The notes below the pieces were generated by a model. The model did not search any database, was not told where the DNA came from, and saw only the letters and a list, made by a program, of their open reading frames with translations. Below, one piece after another: positions 45,052 to 54,079 of a stretch of 64,000 bases of DNA. The stretch's first letter is position 1. Each line of letters starts with the position of its first letter. Source of the DNA: Maribacter huludaoensis. Lineage in GTDB: Bacteria > Bacteroidota > Bacteroidia > Flavobacteriales > Flavobacteriaceae. The translations under genes and the position numbers were made by a program. The stretch is from NCBI RefSeq assembly GCF_029350945.1, contig NZ_JARKMS010000001.1:1082313-1146312 (forward strand), given 5' to 3'.

Positions 45052-45543
45052 CTATTTCTGATTTTGCAATCGGTCAATCATTTGTTTCATTTCTTCTATC
45101 TCCTTCTTTTGAGCTTTAATGATATCATTGGCTAATTTTTTCACTTCAGGGTCTTGAATATTTGCACGCTCACTGGTTAATATTGCTATCGAGTGGTGCG
45201 GTATCATAGCTTTCATCCAGAGTACATCGCCCACAGTTGATTTTTGGTCACGTACCAGTCCTAGCGCACCAACAAATAGAATAATACTTCCTAAAACTAT
45301 GGCAACATTTTTCTTTTTATTTTGATACATATTTCGCATTGCCACAAACATTATTATGGCCATCGCTGCAATACCTAAACAGCTCATATAAAACCTTGTG
45401 AGGCTAAAATATACGTGTTCGATTGCATAGGTGTTTAGATACATCGTGATGTACATTGCTATAAAGGATGCCACGAGCATACCAACAAATTTTGAGTAAT
45501 TTCCTTTTTTCATTTCTCCGTGATTGTTCTCTTTTGAATTCAT
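45052..45543 (-). CDS. DUF305 membrane protein
   Basis: 163 aa; three or four membrane helices, then a C-terminal DUF305 segment with WMKAMIPHHSIAILTSERA and a coiled-coil end (KKEIEEMKQMIDRLQNQK). The paired His and Met residues suggest copper binding at the membrane surface. Lies 19 bp downstream of copA and is the next gene in the leftward block. Confidence 0.82.
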   Translation of the reverse strand: MNSKENNHGEMKKGNYSKFVGMLVASFIAMYITMYLNTYAIEHVYFSLTRFYMSCLGIAAMAIIMFVAMRNMYQNKKKNVAIVLGSIILFVGALGLVRDQKSTVGDVLWMKAMIPHHSIAILTSERANIQDPEVKKLANDIIKAQKKEIEEMKQMIDRLQNQK

Positions 45544-45562
45544 TTCTAATGGCTTTTAGTTT

Positions 45563-48073
45563 TTAATTAATTGATTTTGTTTTAAGTCTGAGTGCATTTA
45601 CAATGACCGAAACCGAACTGAAACTCATTGCCAACGCGGCAATCATTGGCGATAAGAGTATTCCAAAAAATGGGAATAAAACTCCCGCTGCAATGGGTAC
45701 ACCGAGGGTATTGTATATCAAGGCAAAAAATAAATTTTGCTGGATATTCCGCATTACTTTATGACTTAAATTCTTTGCTTTTACGATGCCGTGTAAATCG
45801 CCTTTTACTAATGTTATCATTGCACTTTCAATAGCGACATCCGTTCCTGTTCCCATTGCAATACCTACATCACTTTTGGCTAATGCTGGTGCATCGTTTA
45901 TACCGTCGCCAGCCATCGCCACTACTTTGCCTTGTTCTTGTAACTTTTTAACCTCGTCCAGTTTGTTTTCTGGTAACATTCCCGCTTTGAAGTCGGCGAG
46001 ATTAAGTTCGTTGGCTACTGCCTGGGCGGTGTCGTGATTATCTCCTGTGAGCATTATTACTTCGATGCCTTTGTCTTGCAATTCTTTGATTGCCTTGGCA
46101 CTCGTTTCTTTTATTTTATCGCCTATGACCACATAGCCTGAAACTTCGCCATCAATGGATAAGTAAGAAACGGTCTTTCCCTGTTTCTGAAAGGATTGTG
46201 CTTCGGTTTCCATTTCAGATGATAGCGTAGCATTTGCGTACTCCATCATTTTGACATTGCCTAAATCGAGCTTCTTGCCATCAACTGTTCCTTCTACGCC
46301 TTTTCCTGTTACTGCGCTAAAGTTTTCGGTTTTGGATATTTCGGTTTTCTGTTCCTTTCCATATTTCACGGTAGCTTCGGCAAGTGGATGCTCGCTGGAA
46401 CTGTTTAGGGATGCGATAAAATGTAGAATCTCGCTTTCGCGAAAGTGGTCTCCAAAAATACCTATTTTCTCAACGGTTGGTTTCCCTTCCGTAATGGTTC
46501 CTGTTTTGTCCACGATAAGGGTATCCACCTTATCCATTTTCTCAAGGGCTTCGGCATTCTTGATTAGTACACCATTTTGTGCACCTTTGCCAACTCCTAC
46601 CATCACAGACATAGGTGTAGCCAATCCTAAAGCACAAGGACAGGCTATAATTAATACGGCAATGGCATTGACCAAGGCATAAACATAAGCTGGTTCTGGA
46701 CCCCAAATTGCCCATACCGCAAAAGTGATGAGCGAAATAATTACTACAACAGGTACAAAATACCCGGAAACGGTATCTGCCAACTTCTGAATAGGTGCAC
46801 GACTACGACTGGCATCGTTTACCATATGTATAATTTGGGAAAGCAGCGTATCACTACCTACTTTTTCAGCTTCCATCAAGAAAGACTGATTGCCGTTGAT
46901 TGTACCACTACTTACTTTATCATCTGTAGTTTTGTTAACTGGTATAGGTTCGCCCGAAATCATCGATTCATCTACAGTAGTTTCGCCTTCGGTAATTTTG
47001 CCATCGACGGGAATTTTATCTCCAGGCTTCACTCGTAGAATATCTCCTTTTTCTATTTGGTCAATGGAAACTTCTTCTTCATTTCCATTAACTAATTTAA
47101 TGGCTTTGTTGGGTGCAAGTTTCAATAATTCCTTAACTGCGGAATTGGTTTTGCTATGCGCACGCGCTTCTAAAACTTGACCCATTAAAACTAATGTGAG
47201 TATTACGGTTGCTGCTTCAAAATAAACGTGTACTGCACCAGACTCTGTTTTAAACTGTTCTGGAAAAAAGTCTGGAAACAGCATTCCGAAAACACTAAAT
47301 AGCCACGCCACACCAGCACCTATTCCTATTAGCGTAAACATATTGAGATTCCAAGTTTTGATGCTGCGATAGGCACGTTCAAAAAACATCCACGTGGCAT
47401 AAAACACAACTGGAATGGATAAGCCAAATTGAATCCAGTTCCACCATTTTTGCTCCATTACATCGTATAACGGATTGTTAGGAATCATCTCGCTCATTGC
47501 GATTATAAAAATGGGTAACGTGAACCCAACAGCTATCCAGAATTTTTTCAACAGCTTTTTATAGTTCTTTTCTTCTGCTGAACTATCTGCTTCCATCGGT
47601 ACTAAATCCATTCCGCAAATAGGGCAAGCTCCAGCTTCGTTTTTCACGACTTCTAGGTGCATTGGACACGTCCATTGTTCTGTAGTGGTTGCGGAAAGAT
47701 TGACTTCTTCAACCAAATCCATACCGCAAACAGGACAATCTCCTGGCTCGTCGTATGTTTTGTCGCCCTCGCAATGCATCGGGCAGTAGAAAGTGCCAGT
47801 TCCTTTGCCTTTTTGTTTTAGCTTTTTCTCTTTTGCCGAATCTTCCTTATGATGATGCTCGCCAAGGTTGTGGATGGAATAACGCCCTCCATCATCCTTT
47901 AAGCTTTTCTGAAAAGTTTCCAGAGAAATATGAGAACTCATCTCAATTGTTGCTTCCTGCTTTTTTAAATCAACAGATGCGTTTGTCACACCATCAACTT
48001 TAGATAAAGTTTGCTCAACGTGACTGCGACAACCGTTGCAGGTCATTCCTTGTATGTGATAGGTGTGTTTCAT
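45563..48073 (-). CDS. copA: Copper-exporting P1B-ATPase CopA with HMA and two HMBD domains
   Basis: 836 aa. HMA domain (~1-66; GMTCNGCRSHV), then two heavy-metal-binding domains FYCPMHCEGD...CPVCGMDL and WTCPMHLEVV...CPICGMDL (~92-165), then the full pump: ESMISGEP actuator loop, ACPCALGLATP metal site, DKTGT phosphorylation site, SEHPLAEA and GDGINDAPALAKSDVG. Exports Cu(I). The coding region contains the palindrome CTTTCGCGAAAG (46434-46445). Confidence 0.95.
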   Translation of the reverse strand: MKHTYHIQGMTCNGCRSHVEQTLSKVDGVTNASVDLKKQEATIEMSSHISLETFQKSLKDDGGRYSIHNLGEHHHKEDSAKEKKLKQKGKGTGTFYCPMHCEGDKTYDEPGDCPVCGMDLVEEVNLSATTTEQWTCPMHLEVVKNEAGACPICGMDLVPMEADSSAEEKNYKKLLKKFWIAVGFTLPIFIIAMSEMIPNNPLYDVMEQKWWNWIQFGLSIPVVFYATWMFFERAYRSIKTWNLNMFTLIGIGAGVAWLFSVFGMLFPDFFPEQFKTESGAVHVYFEAATVILTLVLMGQVLEARAHSKTNSAVKELLKLAPNKAIKLVNGNEEEVSIDQIEKGDILRVKPGDKIPVDGKITEGETTVDESMISGEPIPVNKTTDDKVSSGTINGNQSFLMEAEKVGSDTLLSQIIHMVNDASRSRAPIQKLADTVSGYFVPVVVIISLITFAVWAIWGPEPAYVYALVNAIAVLIIACPCALGLATPMSVMVGVGKGAQNGVLIKNAEALEKMDKVDTLIVDKTGTITEGKPTVEKIGIFGDHFRESEILHFIASLNSSSEHPLAEATVKYGKEQKTEISKTENFSAVTGKGVEGTVDGKKLDLGNVKMMEYANATLSSEMETEAQSFQKQGKTVSYLSIDGEVSGYVVIGDKIKETSAKAIKELQDKGIEVIMLTGDNHDTAQAVANELNLADFKAGMLPENKLDEVKKLQEQGKVVAMAGDGINDAPALAKSDVGIAMGTGTDVAIESAMITLVKGDLHGIVKAKNLSHKVMRNIQQNLFFALIYNTLGVPIAAGVLFPFFGILLSPMIAALAMSFSSVSVIVNALRLKTKSIN

Positions 48074-48087
48074 TTTATTTTAATTTT

Positions 48088-49443
48088 TTACATTTTGGTC
48101 ATTTCATCTTCACTCATTTCCATTCCCATATTCATATTGCCGTCCTTATCTGTATGTGATTTCATAAATAGAAATTGAGAAAGAAAAATGAGAGCAATAC
48201 CTATTGCTGCGACAATAAGCACAAATGGGTCGGTCAAAAATTTTAAATAGATAAATGCTGCCAAAACAACAATATCCATTACTAAAGCAATTATGGGAAT
48301 TACTGGATTGAATTTTACCTTGTTTTTAAGGTGTTTAAAAAGTCCCCAATGAATGGCAATATCCATTATCAAATAGAAAATTGCTCCAATAGACGCTATT
48401 CGAGTTAAGTCGAACAAAATAGTTAATAGTATTGCTAATGAAACGGTAAGAATCAACGAAGGGTTTTTAAGTTTCTTGATTCTATTCAAATTAGGAACTT
48501 GTTTCATATCGCTTAACATTCCTAACATTCTTGAAGCAGAATACACGCTGGCAATGACACCGGAAACTGTTGCTACAATGGCAAGTAAAATTGTTAAAGT
48601 GGAACCCCATTCGCCAAATAGTGGTTTTGCGGAAGCTGCCAAAGCATAATCTTTTGCTACTATAATTTCTTCAATGCTCAATCCGCCAGCAACCGATAAC
48701 GCCAAAACAACATAAATAACTGTACAAACGATAATTGAAATAATTATGGAACGCCCAACATTTTTATGAGGATTTTTTATGTCGCCACCTTGATTCGTTA
48801 TTGTCGTGAATCCTTTATAAGCAAGAATCGATAAGGCTAATGCGGCAACAAATCCAAAACCCTCAGGAAAGGATTGGGTAGTTGCAGGACTATAACTACC
48901 TGTGATAGTAGGTAAACCAGAAATAACCAATCCCGAAATGGCCAATACAGCGATACCAACAACTTTTATAATTGCAGTAAAGGTGGCGGTACGTTCAATA
49001 ATTTTATTACCTGAAATATTGACAATATATGCAATACCAATAAGTATGACTCCCAATACAGATGCGTAGCCGGCATACTCCTGCGGAAACAGTCGTAATG
49101 CATACGCCCCAAAAGTACCTGCCACCAAACTCTCGGCAACAACCATTGAAACGTACATTAACAAGGAAAATGAACCCGCAAGTGTACCTGGGTGATAGGC
49201 CTCTGTTAAAAATTTTGCAACCCCTCCAGAAGACGGATAAGCGTTTGAGAATTTTACATACGAATACGAACTAAATCCTACGATAAAAGCTCCTACCACA
49301 AATGCAATAGGAAATAAATCGCCGACCAATTCGGCTATTTGCCCCATTAATACAAAAATACCAGCACCTATCATCACACCTGTACCTAATGATACAGAGC
49401 CTAATAATGACAGTTTTTGGGTATTTGTTTTTAAGGGTTTCAT
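48088..49443 (-). CDS. APC-family permease
   Basis: 451 aa, about twelve membrane segments; LGSVSLGTGVMIGAGIFVLM at the N-terminus is the APC signature. The His/Met-rich tail (MKSHTDKDGNMNMGMEMSED and the last residues EMTKM) is unusual for amino-acid carriers and could bind copper. The substrate is not identifiable. It lies in the middle of the copper block, 14 bp upstream of copA. Confidence 0.82.
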   Translation of the reverse strand: MKPLKTNTQKLSLLGSVSLGTGVMIGAGIFVLMGQIAELVGDLFPIAFVVGAFIVGFSSYSYVKFSNAYPSSGGVAKFLTEAYHPGTLAGSFSLLMYVSMVVAESLVAGTFGAYALRLFPQEYAGYASVLGVILIGIAYIVNISGNKIIERTATFTAIIKVVGIAVLAISGLVISGLPTITGSYSPATTQSFPEGFGFVAALALSILAYKGFTTITNQGGDIKNPHKNVGRSIIISIIVCTVIYVVLALSVAGGLSIEEIIVAKDYALAASAKPLFGEWGSTLTILLAIVATVSGVIASVYSASRMLGMLSDMKQVPNLNRIKKLKNPSLILTVSLAILLTILFDLTRIASIGAIFYLIMDIAIHWGLFKHLKNKVKFNPVIPIIALVMDIVVLAAFIYLKFLTDPFVLIVAAIGIALIFLSQFLFMKSHTDKDGNMNMGMEMSEDEMTKM

Positions 49444-49457
49444 TTAATAATCTGTAT

Positions 49458-49751
49458 TTATCTTAATTTTTTCCGCATTGCTTCTGAAATATTTTCGGCG
49501 TAAACTCCATAAGCATCCACCAATAAGCCTTTAATTCCGTTTTTGGATGAAATGGCATAAAGCACACTATTGTCATCTGTACTGCTCATCCCTTCAAAAC
49601 GATGCATCTCATCAACATCAAAATCTTCTGGATGTATCTTTAACTTTAAGGCATTACATTCCAGATGTTTCTCTTTCAAATTGAAATCAACGGTATAGCC
49701 TCTTGTCTGTAGATTACTTATTGCTTCTGAAAGGGTATCGTAATTTTCCAT
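49458..49751 (-). CDS. Small conserved protein often labelled phosphoribosylpyrophosphate synthetase
   Basis: 97 aa: YDTLSEAISNLQTRGYTVDF, KIHPEDFDVDEMHRFEGMSS and SVLYAISSKNGIKGLLVDAY. Homologues in Bacteroidota databases carry a PRPP synthetase label, but the protein is far too short and lacks the PRPP motif, so I would not accept that name. Soluble, no signal peptide. Function unknown. One bp separates it from the chimeric ORF upstream. Confidence 0.75.
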   Translation of the reverse strand: MENYDTLSEAISNLQTRGYTVDFNLKEKHLECNALKLKIHPEDFDVDEMHRFEGMSSTDDNSVLYAISSKNGIKGLLVDAYGVYAENISEAMRKKLR

Positions 49752-49752
49752 A

Positions 49753-50412
49753 TTATAAATGAACTGTCATCACTGGTTTTTTTGAATGATTGGTAATACT
49801 TTCAGTAATACTCTTTGAAAATATGCTTGATAATCCCTTTCTACTATGAGTGTACATTACTATTAAATCTACATCAATAGAATCTTCAAATTTTTCAATA
49901 CCACTTTCTATATTAGTTTCACTATAAACGTGCATCTGATAGTTTTCCAATTTTGGAAAATGCGTTAAGAAGTCCTTTATTGGTTGTAAACCATTTTCAA
50001 CACTATTAAAATCTGATGTCGTATTGATGTTTAACAAGTGAATTTTTGCATTGCATTTTTTTGCGATTTCTTCTGCATTTTTGAATGCATTGGATATGTC
50101 TTCTTTAAAGTCAGATACGAAAGCAATATTTTTAAAAGGAAATGTTATTTCATCTTCTTTTACTTCTTTAATATGGTCTTCTAAAAACCAAGCTGCTGGC
50201 TGAACTTTGCTATACCAAGGATATACAGTATTATTACTGTGACAATCATAGCAAGACACCTTAAGCTGATTCTCGATTTTAGACGGTACTTTGTTAAACA
50301 TCATAAAATCAGTTTCAGGTATTGTGTACCTTTCATTTTTATCCGTTGGAAAAAATTGAATAATCACAAAGGCGATTAATGCTACCCAAGCTATGATTTT
50401 TACAATTTTCAT
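49753..50412 (-). CDS. Chimeric ORF: haem-binding-domain N-terminus joined to universal stress protein C-terminus
   Basis: 219 aa. Residues 1-20 are a membrane anchor; 53-84 match the CxxCH haem-binding domain (SCYDCHSNNTVYPWYSKVQP and LEDHIKE). After about residue 90 the sequence becomes a UspA-type domain (FPFKNIAFVSDFKEDISNAF to KKPVMTVHL) lacking its N-terminal repeat. A periplasmic haem site and a cytoplasmic USP domain cannot share this topology, so I read it as a deletion fusion of two genes. It starts the base after the DUF3347 gene. Confidence 0.78.
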   Translation of the reverse strand: MKIVKIIAWVALIAFVIIQFFPTDKNERYTIPETDFMMFNKVPSKIENQLKVSCYDCHSNNTVYPWYSKVQPAAWFLEDHIKEVKEDEITFPFKNIAFVSDFKEDISNAFKNAEEIAKKCNAKIHLLNINTTSDFNSVENGLQPIKDFLTHFPKLENYQMHVYSETNIESGIEKFEDSIDVDLIVMYTHSRKGLSSIFSKSITESITNHSKKPVMTVHL

Positions 50413-51003
50413 TTAGTTGATTTCTCGCTGTACTTTACCGCACTTCAACATTGAGCTTCCGTAATATGGGTTTCTTACTTCTTTCTTTGTACTTAACCAG
50501 GCTGTTCCACCATCGTACATTGGGCAAAATTGCTCGTACAACTTTGTCGCAGTTCCTGTTATGGAAACCATAACTGTAATGTCCTTGCTCAAAATTTTAA
50601 AATGTTCACGTTGGTGTTTGATATCGCTTTCAGAAATATGCTCTGCGTGTTCTGTTGCATCTTCAATAATGTCTGTTAATTCCTTTTGTTGACTTTCAGA
50701 ATATGTTGACTTGTCAAGATTGCCAAGTGATTTAGCAAGTGTTCCACCGAGCATCTTAGCCTTGTCATTTTCATCTCCTACTAGCGCATCTTTAAGATTA
50801 AAATAATCTTTTAAAATAGCTTCTGCCATTGCGTTTTGAGAATTATTCATTGCCATATTTTTTGAGCTATCCATATTTTCTTGCATTACTTCATTGCTAG
50901 CAGACGAAGGTGCTTCATTCTTATTAGCATCTTTACAAGACACGGTTAAAATCATTGTAGCGACTAAGGCTACTGTTCTAATACTTCTTTTAATTGTTTT
51001 CAT
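50413..51003 (-). CDS. DUF3347 lipoprotein
   Basis: 196 aa. Lipobox LTVSC (~19-23), a Met/Asn-rich linker (~40-58: NMDSSKNMAMNNSQNAMAEA) and a DUF3347 domain ending FCPMYDGGTAWLSTKKEVRN and MLKCG, similar to the C-terminus of the CusB here. Probably a periplasmic copper-binding lipoprotein that serves the multicopper oxidase 31 bp upstream. Confidence 0.85.
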   Translation of the reverse strand: MKTIKRSIRTVALVATMILTVSCKDANKNEAPSSASNEVMQENMDSSKNMAMNNSQNAMAEAILKDYFNLKDALVGDENDKAKMLGGTLAKSLGNLDKSTYSESQQKELTDIIEDATEHAEHISESDIKHQREHFKILSKDITVMVSITGTATKLYEQFCPMYDGGTAWLSTKKEVRNPYYGSSMLKCGKVQREIN

Positions 51004-51034
51004 TTTTATTTGTTTTATTGTTAATATTATTTAC

Positions 51035-53437
51035 TTAAAATCTTACTGATAATCCTCCACCGGCACCAAAACGGTTATCGTAACTCGCCATAAGAGAAAA
51101 GTTTCTTGATAGCATATATTCAGCTCCTGCACTCCATACTGTTTCTGAAGTAAAGTCTTTATTCATAGGTAGGTCATCTACGAAACCTAAATCTATTTGG
51201 TATTCATAATAACCGAATACAGACAGTTTTGGGAAAATCATTATACTGCGACCTACACCAATTCTTGGTCTTAATTTATTATCAACACGCACATCTAAAT
51301 TGAATAAGTAGGGCGTTAAATAGCGAACACCAACAACTGCCGTTGTGCTAAACTCATTTAAGCTATCACGTGTTGAATTCTCAATGTTTACACCACCAAA
51401 AACTCGTAAATAATCGTGTAGATACCGTTCATACGTGAATTCTCCTTCCAGATTTTCATTCCATCCATATTCAAAAGAAGCATTAAATTGATTTCTAATA
51501 TTAGAGGTCATCAAATTAAAACCAGTAGTATGCGACGCTGCATCTACCAGTCCCCAAGAATACCATTTGTTGGTTTCTTCAATAATTTTAGAAGCTGGAA
51601 ATTCATCCATTCTTGGGTCTCGTGGCGTATCATAAGACACTACTCTTGCCATACCACCCATCATATGATATAAAATGTGGCAATGGAAAAACCAGTCTCC
51701 AGCCTCATCGCCATTATTTCCATAAAACTCGATAGTCATTTCTTCCATTGGGGGCACATTTACCGTGTGCTTTAATGGCGAGTACTCTCCATTTTCATTA
51801 AGTACTCTAAAGAAGTGACCGTGTAAGTGCATTGGGTGGTGCATCATCGTCAGGTTATTGAATGTAATGCGCGTTACCTCCTTATTATTTATTTTGATAT
51901 TATCAGCCTCAGATAGTGGTACACCATTCATACTCCAGATGTAACGATTCATATTACCAGTAAGATTTAGTAATATTTCCTTAACGGGAACATCTTTGTC
52001 GTATGTTGTTTTGCTGGGCGACTTCAAATAATCATAATTGTATTCGGCAAATAGATCCATTCCCTCCATCTTCATTCCTGGCATAGAATTCTCTTTCTTC
52101 ATATTCATTCCAGACATTGTTTTGTCTTTCTTCATATCCATTCCTGCCATATTAGAATGGTCCATCTTACCCATTTCTGTAGTATCTTTTGGCTTATTCA
52201 TATCCATTCCAGACATTTTTGAATGATCCATCTTCATACCTTTCATTTTAGAATGATCCATTTTCATCTCTCCATCCATTTTCATTCCTTCCATTTTATC
52301 CATCTGCATCCCGTATTCCTCTTTCATCTCAAAACGCTCATCCTTACCTGGCTGAAATTTTAAAGCGTGTGCACCCATTTTCATATCCATTTTAGCCATT
52401 TTCTGCATCATCCCGATTTTATCTGGTCGAGCAACATCCATTGCAGGTAAAATTGTACCATTACCTATAAAAGCAGAGGCTGTACCAGAACCATCTTGTG
52501 CAGTAATTCTAAATTCCATCTTACCTTCTTTTGGTACCGTGACAATAAAATCATACGTTTCGGCTACTCCTATAAAAGTTTTATTTCTTTCGACAGGAAC
52601 CACATCTAATCCATCTGAAGAAACCAGTACAGGTATCTCTCCTCCAAACGTCATCCAAAAAGAGGTAGAAGCTCCTCCATTAATCATTCGCAGTCTTATT
52701 TTTTCACCAGCTTTAAATTCTGGATAGTCAATGCTTTCTTCTCCATTAATTAAAAATGCAGGATAATATACATCTGCTATATCTGCACCTTCCATACGTT
52801 GCCTCCAAAAATTGAGTTGTGCTCCAAAAGCGCCACGCGCAATTACTTGATTTAAAGGTGTAGCTGTTCCTTTTTTAATACTGTACCATTCATTCCCACG
52901 CTTTAAATTACGCAGAACGTTCATCGGCTTTTCATTCGTCCAGTCAGATAAGACCAACACCAATTCTTTGTCATAATCCAACACTTTTTCTTTAGGCTGA
53001 ATAACAATGGAACCGTATACGCCGCTTTGTTCTTGTAACATTGTATGGGAATGGTACCAATAGGTTCCAGATTGTTTGATAGGAAATTCGTATTTCTGTG
53101 TATGTCCTGGTTCTATAGGTGGTGTATTTAAGTACGGTACACCATCGTAAAAGTTAGGAAGTAAAAGTCCGTGCCAATGCACTGAGGTTTCTACACTCAT
53201 TTCATTTTTTACATATATTATTGCATATTCACCTTCTGTAAACTCTAAAGTTGGACCGGGAATTGTCCCGTTAACGGTCATTCCCACAACATCTTTGCCT
53301 GCTTTATTCACAGTAGCCTCACGCAAGGTAATAGTGTGTTCTCTTACTGGAAGGTTATCTATATTTCCTTGTGTGTCTTGTGCATAAACACCTGTAGTTA
53401 ACCCAATTAGAAACAACAAAATTATTTTAGTTTTCAT
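51035..53437 (-). CDS. Multicopper oxidase fused to a PcoB/CopB-like outer-membrane barrel
   Basis: 800 aa. Signal peptide (~1-19); cupredoxin domains with the four copper motifs HWHGLLLP, YWYHSHT, HHPMHLHGHFF and FHCHILYHMMGGM. A Met/His-rich insert (~350-450) is full of KMDHSKM-type repeats, as in PcoA/CopA oxidases. After ~residue 610 a ~190-residue beta-strand region resembles PcoB/CopB (ending GAGGGLSVRF, a C-terminal aromatic typical of barrels). It would oxidise Cu(I) in the periplasm while anchored to the outer membrane. Confidence 0.88.
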   Translation of the reverse strand: MKTKIILLFLIGLTTGVYAQDTQGNIDNLPVREHTITLREATVNKAGKDVVGMTVNGTIPGPTLEFTEGEYAIIYVKNEMSVETSVHWHGLLLPNFYDGVPYLNTPPIEPGHTQKYEFPIKQSGTYWYHSHTMLQEQSGVYGSIVIQPKEKVLDYDKELVLVLSDWTNEKPMNVLRNLKRGNEWYSIKKGTATPLNQVIARGAFGAQLNFWRQRMEGADIADVYYPAFLINGEESIDYPEFKAGEKIRLRMINGGASTSFWMTFGGEIPVLVSSDGLDVVPVERNKTFIGVAETYDFIVTVPKEGKMEFRITAQDGSGTASAFIGNGTILPAMDVARPDKIGMMQKMAKMDMKMGAHALKFQPGKDERFEMKEEYGMQMDKMEGMKMDGEMKMDHSKMKGMKMDHSKMSGMDMNKPKDTTEMGKMDHSNMAGMDMKKDKTMSGMNMKKENSMPGMKMEGMDLFAEYNYDYLKSPSKTTYDKDVPVKEILLNLTGNMNRYIWSMNGVPLSEADNIKINNKEVTRITFNNLTMMHHPMHLHGHFFRVLNENGEYSPLKHTVNVPPMEEMTIEFYGNNGDEAGDWFFHCHILYHMMGGMARVVSYDTPRDPRMDEFPASKIIEETNKWYSWGLVDAASHTTGFNLMTSNIRNQFNASFEYGWNENLEGEFTYERYLHDYLRVFGGVNIENSTRDSLNEFSTTAVVGVRYLTPYLFNLDVRVDNKLRPRIGVGRSIMIFPKLSVFGYYEYQIDLGFVDDLPMNKDFTSETVWSAGAEYMLSRNFSLMASYDNRFGAGGGLSVRF

Positions 53438-53509
53438 TTTAGCTTTTATTTTGTAGACACGAAATTACTCTTGAATTAAAGCTTTTTGTATCACAATTAT
53501 GGTTCTTAT

Positions 53510-54076
53510 CTACCTAATTTGGTCTAAGGCGTTTCTTATGCTTTTTTGACTATTCTTATATTCCGTTAAACTCATACCAGTTTCATTCTTAAATAGCCTA
53601 CTTAAATGATTGACATTGCTATAATCAAGTAGTTGTGAAATTTCTGTAAAGTTGTTTTCTTGTAATTGTATCAACTCTTTTACTTTTTCTATTTTTAACT
53701 TGATAAAGTATTTTTCTATAGTTATACTTTCATTAAATGAAAAAATCTTACTGATTTTTGAGTACTCGATACTCATCGTGCTTTCTAAATATTTAGAGAG
53801 AGTTTTTTCCAATTGTAAAGGCAGTTTTTGCAGTAACTTGATGAGTTCAATTTTAATTTGTTCTACTAGTTGCTGGTCTTGAGCAAGTAGAATTTCAAAA
53901 CCATTATTTTCTAAAATCGTTTTTATATTATTAAAATCATCTTTAGATCTCTCTTCATAGATTATAGAGCCTAATTGAATATGCTTTAATTGAATACCTA
54001 ATATTTCAACATCCCTCTGAATTGCTTTAATACAGCGATTACACACCATATTTTTTATGAATAATTTCTTTTCCAT
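53510..54076 (-). CDS. AraC-family regulator with N-terminal HMA-like metal-binding domain
   Basis: 188 aa. Residues 1-65 resemble an HMA domain (FIKNMVCNRCIKAI, CxxC). The C-terminal ~100 residues are an AraC double HTH (EISQLLDYSNVNHLSRLFKN and MSLTEYKNSQKSIRNAL). A direct copper sensor for the block is the simple reading. Set between cusC (3 bp) and the oxidase (72 bp), it may regulate the whole transcript. Confidence 0.85.
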   Translation of the reverse strand: MEKKLFIKNMVCNRCIKAIQRDVEILGIQLKHIQLGSIIYEERSKDDFNNIKTILENNGFEILLAQDQQLVEQIKIELIKLLQKLPLQLEKTLSKYLESTMSIEYSKISKIFSFNESITIEKYFIKLKIEKVKELIQLQENNFTEISQLLDYSNVNHLSRLFKNETGMSLTEYKNSQKSIRNALDQIR

Positions 54077-54079
54077 CGG

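Noticed and set aside
49458-49751. PRPP synthetase annotation of the 97-aa protein
   Set aside because: Too short and lacking the PRPP-binding motif; the label seems inherited from database error.
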